Source: Synaphobranchus kaupii
Taxonomy: Eukaryota > Chordata > Actinopteri > Anguilliformes > Synaphobranchidae
DNA length: 64,000 nt
Assembly (NCBI GenBank): GCA_029718625.1
Contig: CM056395.1
Location: 26,468,160-26,532,159 of the forward strand
Direction of reading: 5' to 3'
The position numbers and the translations under genes were made by a program. The notes beneath the pieces were generated by a model. That model ran no database searches, was not told where the DNA came from, and saw only the letters and a program-made list of their open reading frames with translations. Below, in pieces: positions 50,101-62,100 of the stretch. Numbering within the stretch: the stretch's first letter is position 1; every line of letters begins with the position of its first letter.

Positions 50101-53100
50101 TTGTGGTTGGTCCTATTGTTGTTGTTTGAGCAACTGTTGTCGTTGGAGATTCACTTGTCGTTGGAATATTGGTTGTGGTTGGAGCTGCTGTTGTAGTTTG
50201 AGCAATAGTTGTAGTTGGAGCTACAGTGGTAGAAGGAGTAATTGTTGTGGTTAGTCCTATTGTTGTTGTTTGAGCAACTGTTGTTGTGGGAGATTTACTT
50301 GTTGGAATATTGGTTGTGGTTTGAGCTGCTGTTGTAGTTTGAGCAATAGTTGTTGTTGGAGCTACAGTATTAGGAGTAATTGTTGTGGTTGGTCCTATTG
50401 TTGTTTGAGCAACTGTTGTGGGAGATTTACTTGTTGTAATATTGGTTGTGGTTGGAGCTGCTGTTGTAGTTTGAGCAATAGTTGTAGTTGGAGCTACAGT
50501 GGTTGAAGGAGTAATTGTTGTGGTTGGTCCTATTGTTGTTGTTTGAGCAACTGTTGTGGTGGGAAATTCAATTGCAGCTGTTGGAGCTCCACTTGTAGTT
50601 CTTGGAAGATTTGCGGTGGTTGGCGCTTCAGTTATAGTTGAAGAACTTGATGTGGTTGCAACTGCATTTCTTGTTGGATTATTGGTTGTAGTTGGAGCTG
50701 CTTTTGTAGTTTGAGCAATAGTTGTAGTTGGAGCTACAGTTGTAGGAGGAATAATTGTTGTGGTTAGTCCTATTGTTGTTGTTTGAACAACTGTTGTGGT
50801 GGGAGATTCACTTGTAGTTGGAATATTGGTTGTGGTTGGAGCTGCTGTTGTAGTTTGAGCAATAGTTGTAGAAGGTGGAATTGTTGTGCTTGGTCCTATT
50901 GTTGTTGTTTGAGTAACTGTTGTGGTGGGAGATTCACTTGTAGTTGGAATATTGGTTGTCGGTGGAGCAGGTCTTGTAGTTTGAGCAGTAGTTGTAGTTG
51001 GAGCTACAGTTGTAGGAAGAGTAATTGTTGTGCTTGGTCCTATTGTTGTTGTTTGAACAACTGTTGTGCTGGGAGATTCACTTGTAGTTGGAATATTGGT
51101 TGTGGTTGGAGCTGCTGTTGTAGTTTGAGCAATAGTTGTAGTTGGAGCTACAGTGGTTGAAGGAGTATTTGTTGTGGTTGGTCCTATTGTTGATGTTTGA
51201 GCCACTGTTGTGGTGGGAAATTCAATTGCAGCTGTTGGAACTCCACTTGTAGTTCTTGGAAGATTTGCGGTGGTTGGAGAACTTGATGTGGTTGCAACTG
51301 CATTTGTTGTTGGATTATTGCTTGTTGTCAGAGCTCCATTTGTAGTTTGAGCAATAGTCGTAGTTGGTGCAACAGTTGTAGAAGGAGTAATTGTTGTGGT
51401 TGGTCCTATTGTTGTTGTTTGAGCAACTGTTGTCGTTGGAGATTCACTTGTCGTTGGAATATTGGTTGTGGTTGGAGCTGCTGTTGTAGTTTGAGCAATA
51501 GTTGTAGTTGGAGCTACAGTGGTAGAAGGAGTAATTGTTGTGGTTAGTCCTATTGTTGTTGTTTGAGCAACTGTTGTTGTGGGAGATTTACTTGTTGGAA
51601 TATTGGTTGTGGTTTGAGCTGCTGTTGTAGTTTGAGCAATAGTTGTTGTTGGAGCTACAGTATTAGGAGTAATTGTTGTGGTTGGTCCTATTGTTGTTTG
51701 AGCAACTGTTGTGGGAGATTTACTTGTTGTAATATTGGTTGTGGTTGGAGCTGCTGTTGTAGTTTGAGCAATAGTTGTAGTTGGAGCTACAGTGGTTGAA
51801 GGAGTAATTGTTGTGGTTGGTCCTATTGTTGTTGTTTGAGCAACTGTTGTGGTGGGAAATTCAATTGCAGCTGTTGGAGCTCCACTTGTAGTTCTTGGAA
51901 GATTTGCGGTGGTTGGCGCTTCAGTTATAGTTGAAGAACTTGATGTGGTTGCAACTGCATTTCTTGTTGGATTATTGGTTGTAGTTGGAGCTGCTTTTGT
52001 AGTTTGAGCAATAGTTGTAGTTGGAGCTACAGTTGTAGGAGGAATAATTGTTGTGGTTAGTCCTATTGTTGTTGTTTGAACAACTGTTGTGGTGGGAGAT
52101 TCACTTGTAGTTGGAATATTGGTTGTGGTTGGAGCTGCTGTTGTAGTTTGAGCAATAGTTGTAGTTGGAGCTACAGTGGTAGAAGGAGTAATTGTTGTGG
52201 TTAGTCCTATTGTTGTTGTTTGAGCAACTGTTGTGGTGGGAAATTCAGTTGTAGTTGGAATATTGGTTGTGGTTGGAGCTGCTGTTGTAGTATGAACAAT
52301 AGTTGCAGTTGGAGCTACAGTAGTAGCAGTAATTGTTGTGGTTGGTCCTATTGTTGTTGTGTGAGCAACTGTTGTGGTGGAAGATTCACTTGTAGTTGGA
52401 AGTTTGGTTGTGGTTGGAGCTGCTGTTGTTGTTTGAGCAATCGTTGTTGAAAGTGGAATTGTTGTGCTTTGTCCTATTGTTGTTGTTTGAGAAACTGTTG
52501 TGGTTGGAGATTCACTTGTCGTTGGAATATTGGTTGTGGTTGGAGCTGCTGTTGTAGTTTGAGCAATAGTTTTAGTTGGAGCTACAGTAGTAGGAGTAAT
52601 TGTTGTGATTGGTCCTATTGTTGTTGTTTGAGCAACTGTTGTGGTGGGAGATACGCTTGTAGTTGGAATATTGGTTGTGGTTGGAGCTGCTGTTGTAGTT
52701 TGAACAATAGTTGTAGTTGGGGCTACATTAGTAGGAGTAATTGTTGTGGTTGGTCCTATTGTTGTTGTTTGAGCAACTGTTGTGGTGGGAGATTCACTTG
52801 TAGTTGGAATATTGGTTGTGGTTGGAGCTGCTGTTTTTGTATGAACAATAGTTGCAGTTGGAGCCACAGTAGTAGCAGTAATTGTTGTGGTTGGTACTAT
52901 TGTTGTTGTGTGAGCAACTGTTGTGGTGGGAGATTCACTTGTAGTTGGAAGTTTGGTTGTGGTTGGAGCTGCTGTTGTAATTTGAACAATAGTTGTAGTT
53001 GGGGCTACAGTAGTAGGAGTAATTGTTGTGGTTGGTCCTATTGTTGTTGTTTGAGCAACTGTTGTGGTGGGAGATTCACTTGTAGTTGGAATATTGGTTG

Positions 53101-56100
53101 TGGTTGGAGCTGCTGTTGTAGTTTGAACAATAGTTGTAGTTGGAGCTACAGTCGTTGGAGTAATTGTTGTGGTTGGTCCTATTGTTGTTCTTTGAGCAAC
53201 TGTTTTGTTGGGAGATTCACTTGTAGTTGGAATATTGGTTGTGGCTGGAGCTGCTGTTGTAGTTTGAACAATAGTTGTAGTTGGAGCTACAGTAGTTGCA
53301 GTAATTGTTGTGGTTGGTCCTCTTGTTGTTGTGTGAGCAACTGTTGTGGTGGGAGATTCACTTTTAGTTGGAATATTGGTTGTGGTTGGACCTGCTGTTG
53401 TAGTTTGAGCAATAGTTGTAGTTGGAGCAACAGTAGTAGGCGCAATTGTTATGGTTGGTCCCATTGTTGTTGTTTGAGCAACTGTTGTGGTGGGAGATTC
53501 ACTTGTAGTTGGAATATTGGTTGTGGTTGGAGCTGCTGTTGTAGTACGAACAATAGTTATAGTTGGAGCTACAGTCGTTGGAGTAATTGTTGTGGTTGGT
53601 CCTATTGTTGTTCTTTGAGCAACTGTTTTGGTGGGAGATTCACTTGTAGTTGGAATATTGGTTGTGGTTGGACCTGCTGTTGTAGTTTGAGCAATTGTTG
53701 TAGTTGGAGCTACAGTAGTAGGCGTAATTGTTGTGGTTGGTCCCATTGTTGTTGTTTGAGCAACTGTTGTGGTGGGAGATTCACTTGTAGTTGGAATATT
53801 GGTTGTGGTTGGAGCTGCTGTTGTAGTATGAACAATAGTTGCAGTTGGAGCTATAGTAGTAGCAGTAATTGTTGTGGTTGGTCCTATTGTTGTTGTGTGA
53901 GCAACTGTTGTGGTGGGAGATTCACTTGTAGTTGGAAGTTTGGTTGTGGTTGGAGCTGCTGTTGTAGTTTGAGCAATCGTTGTTGAAAGTGGAATTGTTG
54001 TGCTTTGTCCTATTGTTGTTGTTTGAGCAACTGTTGTGGTCGGAGATTCACTTGTCGTTGGAATATTGGTTGTGGTTGGAGCTGCTGTTGTAGTTTGAGC
54101 AATAATTTTAGTTGGAGCTTCAGTAGTAGGAGTAATTGTTGTGATTGGTCCTATTGTTGTTGTTTGAGCAACTGTTGTGGTGGGAGATACGCTTGTAGTT
54201 GGAATATTGGTTGTGGTTGGAGCTGCTGTTGTAGTTTGAACAATAGTTGTAGTTGGGGCCACATTAGTAGGAGTAATTGTTGTGGTTGGTCCTATTGTTG
54301 TTGTTTGAGCAACTGTTGTGGTGGGAGATTTACTTGTAGTTGGAATATTGGTTGTGGTTGGAGCTGCTGTTGTAGTATGAACAATAGTTGTAGTTGGAGC
54401 TACAGTCGTAGGAGTAATTGTTGTGGTTGGTCCTATTGTTGTTGTGTGAGAAACTGTTGTGGTGGGAGATTCACTTATAGTTGGAATATTGGTTGTGGTT
54501 GGACCTGCTGTTGTAGTTTGAACAATAGTTGTAGTTGGGGCTACAGTAGTAGGAGTAATTGTTGTGGTTGGTCCTATTGTTGTTGTTTGAGCTACTGTTG
54601 TGGTGGGAGATTCACTTGTAGTTGGAATATTGGTTGTCGTTGGAGCTGCAGTTGTAGTTTGAGCAATAGTTGTGGTTGGAGCTACAGTTGTAGAAGTTGG
54701 AATTTTTGTGCTTGTTCCTATTGTTGTTGTTTGAGCAACTGTTGTGGTGGGAGATTCACTTGTAGTTGGAATATTCGTTGTGCTTGGAGCTGCTGTTGTA
54801 GTTTGAACAATAGTTCTAGTTGGAGCTACAGTAGTAGGAGTAATTGTTGTGGTTGGTCCTATTGTTGTTGTTTGCGCAAGTGTTGTGGTGGGAGATTCGC
54901 TTGTAGTTGGAATATTGGTTGTGGTCGGAGCTGCTTTTGTAGTTTGAACAATAGTTGTAGTTGGAGCTACAGTAGTTGCAGTAATTGTTGTGGTTGGTCC
55001 TATTGTTGTGTGAGCAACTGTTGTGGTGGGAGATTCACTTGTAGTTGGAATATTGGTTGTGGTTGGACCTGCTGTTGTAGTTTGAGCAATAGTTGTAGTT
55101 GGAGCAACAATAGTAGGCGCAATTGTTATGGTTGGTCCCATTGTTGTTTGAGCAACTGTTGTGGTGGGAGATTCACTTGTAGTTGGAATATTGGTTGTGG
55201 TTGGAGCTGCTGTTGTAGTATGAATAATAGTTGTAGTTGGAGCTACAGTCGTAGGAGTAATTGTTGTGATTCGTCCTATTGTTGTTGTTTGAGCAACTGT
55301 TGTGGTGGGAGATTCACTTGTAGTTGGAATATTGGTTGTGGTTGGACCTGCTGTTGTAGTTTGAGCAATAGTTGTAGTTGGAGCAACAATAGTAGGCGCA
55401 ATTGTTATGGTTGGTCCCATTGTTGTTTGAGCAACTGTTGTGGTGGGGGATTCACTTGTAGTTGGAATATTGGTTGTGGTTGGAGCTGCTGTTGTAGAAT
55501 GAACAATAGTTTTACTTGGAGCTACAGTCCTAGGAGTAATTGTTGTGGTTGGTCCTATTTTTGTTGTTTGAGCAACTGTTGTGGTGGGAGATTCACTTGT
55601 AGTTGGAATATTGGTTGTGGTTGGAGCTGCTGTTGTAGTTTGAGCAATAGTTTTAGTTGGAGCTACAGTAGTAGCAGTAATTGTTGTGGTTGGTCCTATT
55701 GTTGTGTGAGCAACTGTTGTGGTGGGAGATTCACTTGTAGTTGGAATATTGGTCGTGGTTGGAGCTGCTGTTGTAGTATGAAAAATTGTTGTAGTTGGAG
55801 CTACAGTTGTAGGAGTAATTGTTGTGCTTTGTCCTATTGTTGTTGTTTGAGCAACTGTTGTGGTGGGAGATTCACTTGTTGTTGGATTATTGCTTGTTGT
55901 CAGAGCTCCTTTTGTAGTTTGAGCAATAGTCGTAGTTGGTGCAACAGTTGTAGAAGGAGTAATTGTTGTGGTTGGTCCTATTGTTGTTGTTTGAGCAACT
56001 GTTGTCGTTGGAATATTGGTTGTGGTTGGAGCTGCTGTTGTAGTTTGAGCAATAGTTGTAGTTGGAGCTACAGTGGTAGAAGGAGTAATTGTTGTGGTTA

Positions 56101-59100
56101 GTCCTATTGTTGTTGTTTGAGCAACTGTTGTTGTAGGATATTTACTTGTTGGAATATTGTTTGTGGTTTGAGCTGCTGTTGTAGTTTGAGCAATAGTTGT
56201 AGTTGGAGCTACAGTATTAGGAGTAATTGTTGTGGTTGGTCCTATTGTTGTTTGAGCAACTGTTGTGGGAGATTTACTTGTTGGAATATTGGTTGTGGTT
56301 GGAGCTGCTGTTGTAGTTTGAGCAATAGTTGTAGTTGGAGCTACAGTGGTTGAAGGAGTAATTGTTGTGGTTGGTCCTATTGTTGTTGTTTGAGCAACTG
56401 TTGTGGTGGGAAATTCAATTGCAGCTGTTGGAGCTCCACTTGTAGTTCTTGGAAGATTTGCGGTGGTTGGCGCTTCAGTTATAGTTGAAGAACTTGATGT
56501 GGTTGCAACTGCATTTGTTGTTGGATTATTGGTTGTAGTCGGAGCTGCTTTTGTAGTTTGAGCAATAGTTGTAGTTGGAGCTACAGTATTAGGAGTAATA
56601 TTTGTGCTTGGTCCTATTGTTGTTCTTTGAGCAACTGTTGTGGTGGGAGATTCACTTGTAGTTGGAATATTGGTTGTGGTTGGAGCTACTGTTGTAGTTT
56701 GAGCAATAGTTGTAGAAGGTGGAATTGTTGTGCTTGGTCCTATTGTTGTTCTTTGAGCAACTGTTGTGGTGGGAGATTCACTTGTAGTTGGAATATTGGT
56801 TGTCGGTGGAGCAGGTCTTGTAGTTTGAGCAGTAGTTGTAGTTGGAGCTACAGTTGTAGGAAGAGTAATTGTTGTGCTTGGTCCTATTGTTGTTGTTTGA
56901 ACAACTGTTGTGCTGGGAGATTCACTTGTAGTTGGAATATTGGTTGTGGTTGGAGCTGCTGTTGTAGTTTGAGCAATAGTTGTAGTTGGAGCTACAGTGG
57001 TTGAAGGAGTAATTGTTGTGGTTGGTCCTATTGTTGATGTTTGAGCCACTGTTGTGGTGGGAAATTCAATTGCAGCTGTTGGAACTCCACTTGTAGTTCT
57101 TGGAAGATTTGCGGTGGTTGGAGAACTTGATGTGGTTGCAACTGCATTTGTTGTTGGATTATTGCTTGTTGTCAGAGCTCCATTTGTAGTTTGAGCAATA
57201 GTCGTAGTTGGTGCAACAGTTGTAGAAGGAGTAATTGTTGTGGTTGGTCCTATTGTTGTTGTTTGAGCAACTGTTGTCGTTGGAGATTCACTTGTCGTTG
57301 GAATATTGGTTGTGGTTGGAGCTGCTGTTGTAGTTTGAGCAATAGTTGTAGTTGGAGCTACAGTGGTAGAAGGAGTAATTGTTCTGGTTAGTCCTATTGT
57401 TGTTGTTTGAGCAACTGTTGTTGTGGGAGATTTACTTGTTGGAATATTGTTTGTGGTTTGAGCTGCTGTTGTAGTTTGAGCAATAGTTGTTGTTGGAGCT
57501 ACAGTATTAGGAGTAATTGTTGTGGTTGGTCCTATTGTTGTTTGAGCAACTGTTGTGGGAGATTTACTTGTTGGAATATTGGTTGTGGTTGGAGCTGCTG
57601 TTGTAGTTTGAGCAATAGTTGTAGTTGGAGCTACAGTGGTTGAAGGAGTAATTGTTGTGGTTGGTCCTATTGTTGTTGTTTGAGCAACTGTTGTGGTGGG
57701 AAATTCAATTGCAGCTGTTGGAGCTCCACTTGTAGTTCTTGGAAGATTTGCGGTGGTTGGCGCTTCAGTTATAGTTGAAGAACTTGATGTGGTTGCAACT
57801 GCATTTGTTGTTGGATTATTGGTTGTAGTTGGAGCTGCTTTTGTAGTTTGAGCAATAGTTGTAGTTGGAGCTACAGTTGTAGGAGGAATAATTGTTGTGG
57901 TTAGTCCTATTGTTGTTGTTTGAACAACTGTTGTGGTGGGAGATTCACTTGTAGTTGGAATATTGGTTGTGGTTTGAGCTGCTGTTGTAGTTTGAGCAAT
58001 AGTTGTAGTTGGAGCTACAGTGGTAGAAGGAGTAATTGTTGTGGTTAGTCCTATTGTTGTTGTTTGAGCAACTGTTGTGGTGGGAAATTCAGTTGTAGTT
58101 GGAATATTGGTTGTGGTTGGAGCTGCTGTTGTAGTATGAACAATAGTTGCAGTTGGAGCTACAGTAGTAGCAGTAATTGTTGTGGTTGGTCCTATTGTTG
58201 TTGTGTGAGCAACTGTTGTGGTGGGAGATTCACTTGTAGTTGGAAGTTTGGTTGTGGTTGGAGCTGCTGTTGTTGTTTGAGCAATCGTTGTTGAAAGTGG
58301 AATTGTTGTGCTTTGTCCTATTGTTGTTGTTTGAGAAACTGTTGTGGTCGGAGATTCACTTGTCGTTGGAATATTGGTTGTGGTTGGAGCTGCTGTTGTA
58401 GTTTGAGCAATAGTTTTAGTTGGAGCTACAGTAGTAGGAGTAATTGTTGTGATTGGTCCTATTGTTGTTGTTTGAGCAACTGTTGTGGTGGGAGATACGC
58501 TTGTAGTTGGAATATTGGTTGTGGTTGGAGCTGCTGTTGTAGTTTGAACAATAGTTGTAGTTGGGGCTACATTAGTAGGAGTAATTGTTGTGGTTGGTCC
58601 TATTGTTGTTGTTTGAGCAACTGTTGTGGTGGGAGATTCACTTGTAGTTGGAATATTAGTTGTGGTTGGAGCTGCTGTTTTAGTATGAACAATAGTTGCA
58701 GTTGGAGCCACAGTAGTAGCAGTAATTGTTGTGGTTGGTCCTATTGTTGTTGTGTGAGCAACTGTTGTGGTGGGAGATTCACTTGTAGTTGGAAGTTTGG
58801 TTGTGGTTGGAGCTGCTGTTGTAATTTGAACAATAGTTGTAGTTGGGGCTACAGTAGTAGGAGTAATTGTTGTGGTTGGTCCTATTGTTGTTGTTTGAGC
58901 AACTGTTGTGGTGGGAGATTCACTTGTAGTTGGAATATTGGTTGTGGTTGGAGCTGCTGTTGTAGTTTGAACAATAGTTGTAGTTGGAGCTACAGTCGTT
59001 GGAGTAATTGTTGTGGTTGGTCCTATTGTTGTTCTTTGAGCAACTGTTTTGTTGGGAGATTCACTTGTAGTTGGAATATTGGTTGTGGTTGGACCTGCTG

Positions 59101-62100
59101 TTGTAGTTTGAGCAATTGTTGTAGTTGGAGCTACAGTAGTAGGCGTAATTGTTGTGGTTGGTCCCATTGTTGTTGTTTGAGCAACTGTTGTGGTGGGAGA
59201 TTCACTTGTAGTTGGAATATTGGTTGTGGTTGGAGCTGCTGTTGTAGTATGAACAATAGTTGCAGTTGGAGCTACAGTAGTAGCAGTAATTGTTGTGGTT
59301 GGTCCTATTGTTGTTGTGTGAGCAACTGTTGTGGTGGGAGATTCACTTGTAGTTGGAAGTTTGGTTGTGGTTGGAGCTGCTGTTGTAGTTTGAGCAATCG
59401 TTGTTGAAAGTAGAATTGTTGTGCTTTGTCCTATTGTTGTTGTTTGAGCAACTGTTGTGGTCGGAGATTCACTTGTCGTTGGAATATTGGTTGTGGTTGG
59501 AGCTGCTGTTGTAGTTTGAGCAATAGTTGTAGTTGGGGCTACATTAGTAGGAGTAATTGTTGTGGTTGGTCCTATTGTTGTTGTTTGAGCAACTGTTGTG
59601 GTGGGAGATTTACTTGTAGTTGGAATATTGGTTGTGGTTGGAGCTGCTGTTGTAGTATGAACAATAGTTGTAGTTGGAGCTACAGTCGTAGGAGTAATTG
59701 TTGTGGTTGGTCCTATTGTTGTTGTTTGAGCTACTGTTGTGGTGGGAGATTCACTTATAGTTGGAATATTGGTTGTCGTTGGAGCTGCAGTTGTAGTTTG
59801 AGCAATAGTTGTGGTTGGAGCTACAGTTGTAGAAGTTGGAATTTTTGTGCTTGTTCCTATTGTTGTTGTTTGAGCACCTGTTGTGGTGGGAGATTCACTT
59901 GTAGTTGGAATATTCGTTGTGCTTGGAGCTGCTGTTGTAGTTTGAACAATAGTTCTAGTTGGAGCTACAGTAGTAGGAGTAATTGTTGTGGTTGGTCCTA
60001 TTGTTGTTGTTTGCGCAAGTGTTGTGGTGGGAGATTCGCTTGTAGTTGGAATATTGGTTGTGGTTGGAGCTGCTTTTGTAGTTTGAACAATAGTTGTAGT
60101 TGGAGCTACAGTAGTTGCAGTAATTGTTGTGGTTGGTCCTATTGTTGTGTGAGCAACTGTTGTGGTGGGAGATTCACTTGTAGTTGGAATATTGGTTGTG
60201 GTTGGACCTGCTGTTGTAGTTTGAGCAATAGTTGTAGTTGGAGCAACAATAGTAGGCGCAATTGTTATGGTTGGTCCCATTGTTGTTTGAGCAACTGTTG
60301 TGGTGGGAGATTCACTTGTAGTTGGAATATTGGTTGTGGTTGGAGCTGCTGTTTTAGTATGAACAATAGTTGGAGCTACAGTCGTAGGAGTAATTGTTGT
60401 GATTCGTCCTATTGTTGTTGTTTGAGCAACTGTTGTGGTGGGAGATTCACTTGTAGTTGGAATATTGGTTGTGGTTGGAGCTGCTGTTGTAGTTTGAGGA
60501 ATCGTTGTCGAAGGAGCTACAGTAGTAGGAGTAATTGTTGTGGTTGGTCCTGTTGTTGTTGTTTGAGCAACTGTTGTGGTGGAAGATTCACTTGTAGTAG
60601 GAATATTAGTTGTGGTTGGAGCTGCTGTTGTAGTTTGAGGAATCGTTGTCGAAGGTGGAATTGTTGTGCTTTGTCCTATTGTTGTTGTTTGAGCAACTGT
60701 TGTGGTGGGATATTGACTTGTAGTTGGAAGTTTGGTTGTGGTTGGAGCTGCAGTTGTAGTTTGAGGAATCGTTGTCGAAGGTGGAATTGTTGTGCTTTGT
60801 CCTATTGTTGTTGTTTGAGCAATAGTTGTGGTTGGAGCTACAGTTGTAGAAGTTGGAATTATTGTGCTTGTTCCTATTGTTGTTTGAGCAACTGTTGTGG
60901 TGGGAGATTCACTTGTATTTGGAATATTGGTTGTGGTTGGAGCTGCTGTTGGAGTTCGAGCAATAGTTGTAGATGGAGCTACAGTAGTAGGAGTAATTGT
61001 TGTGGTTGGTCCTATTGTTGTTGTTTGAGCACCTGTTGTGGTGGGAGATTCACTTGTAATTGGAATATTGGTTGTGGTTGGAGCTGCTGTTGTAGTTTGA
61101 ACAATAGTTGTAGTTGGAGCTACAGTAGTAGCAGTAATTGTTGTGGTTGGTCCTATTTTTGTTGTTTGAGCAACTGTTGTGGTTGGAGATTCACTTGTAG
61201 TTGGAATATTGGTTGTGGTTGGAGCTCCTGTTGTAGTTTGAGCAATAGCTGTTGTTGCAGCTACAGTTGTAGGAGGAGTAATTGTTGTGGTTGGTCCTAT
61301 TGTTGTTGTTTGAGCAACTGTTGTGGGAGATTTATTTGTAGTTGGAATTTTGGTTGTGGTTGGAGCTGCTGTTGTAGTTTGAGCAATAGTTGTAGAAGGT
61401 GGAATTGTTGTGCTTGGTCCTATTGTTGTTGTTCGAGCAACTGTTGTGGTTTGAGATTCACTTGTAGTTGGAATATTGGTAGTGGTTGGAGCTACTGTTG
61501 TAGTTTGAGCAATAGTTGTGGTTGGAGCTACAGTTGTAGAAGTTGGAATTATTGTGCTTGTTCCTATTGTTGTTTGAGCAACTGTTGTGGTGGGAGATTC
61601 ACTTGTAATTGGAATATTGGTTGTGGTTGGAGCTGCTGTTGTAGTTTGAACAATAGTTGTAGTTGGAGCTACAGTAGTAGCAGTAATTGTTGTGGTTGGT
61701 CCTATTTTTGTTGTTTGAGCAACTGTTGTGGTTGGAGATTCACTTGTAGTTGGAATATTGGTTGTGGTTGGAGCTCCTGTTGTAGTTTGAGCAATAGCTG
61801 TTGTTGCAGCTACAGTTGTAGGAGGAATAATTGTTGTGGTTGGTCCTATTGTTGTTGTTTGAGCAACTGTTGTGGGAGATTTATTTGTAGTTGGAATTTT
61901 GGTTGTGGTTGGAGCTGCTGTTGTAGTTTGAGCAATAGTTGTAGAAGGTGGAATTGTTGTGCTTGGTCCTATTGTTGTTGTTCGAGCAACTGTTGTGGTT
62001 TGAGATTCACTTGTAGTTGGAATATTGGTTGTGGTTGGAGCTACTGTTGTAGTTTGAGCAATAGTTGTAAAAGTTGGATTTTTTGTGCTTGTTCCTATTG

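Noticed and set aside
60278..60280. First in-frame Met of the giant frame as a translation start
   Set aside because: The frame stays open for about 850 codons further upstream to a good splice acceptor, and the Met is part of a repeat unit (MGPTITIAP) that recurs further downstream in the exon, for example at about 55.1 kb.
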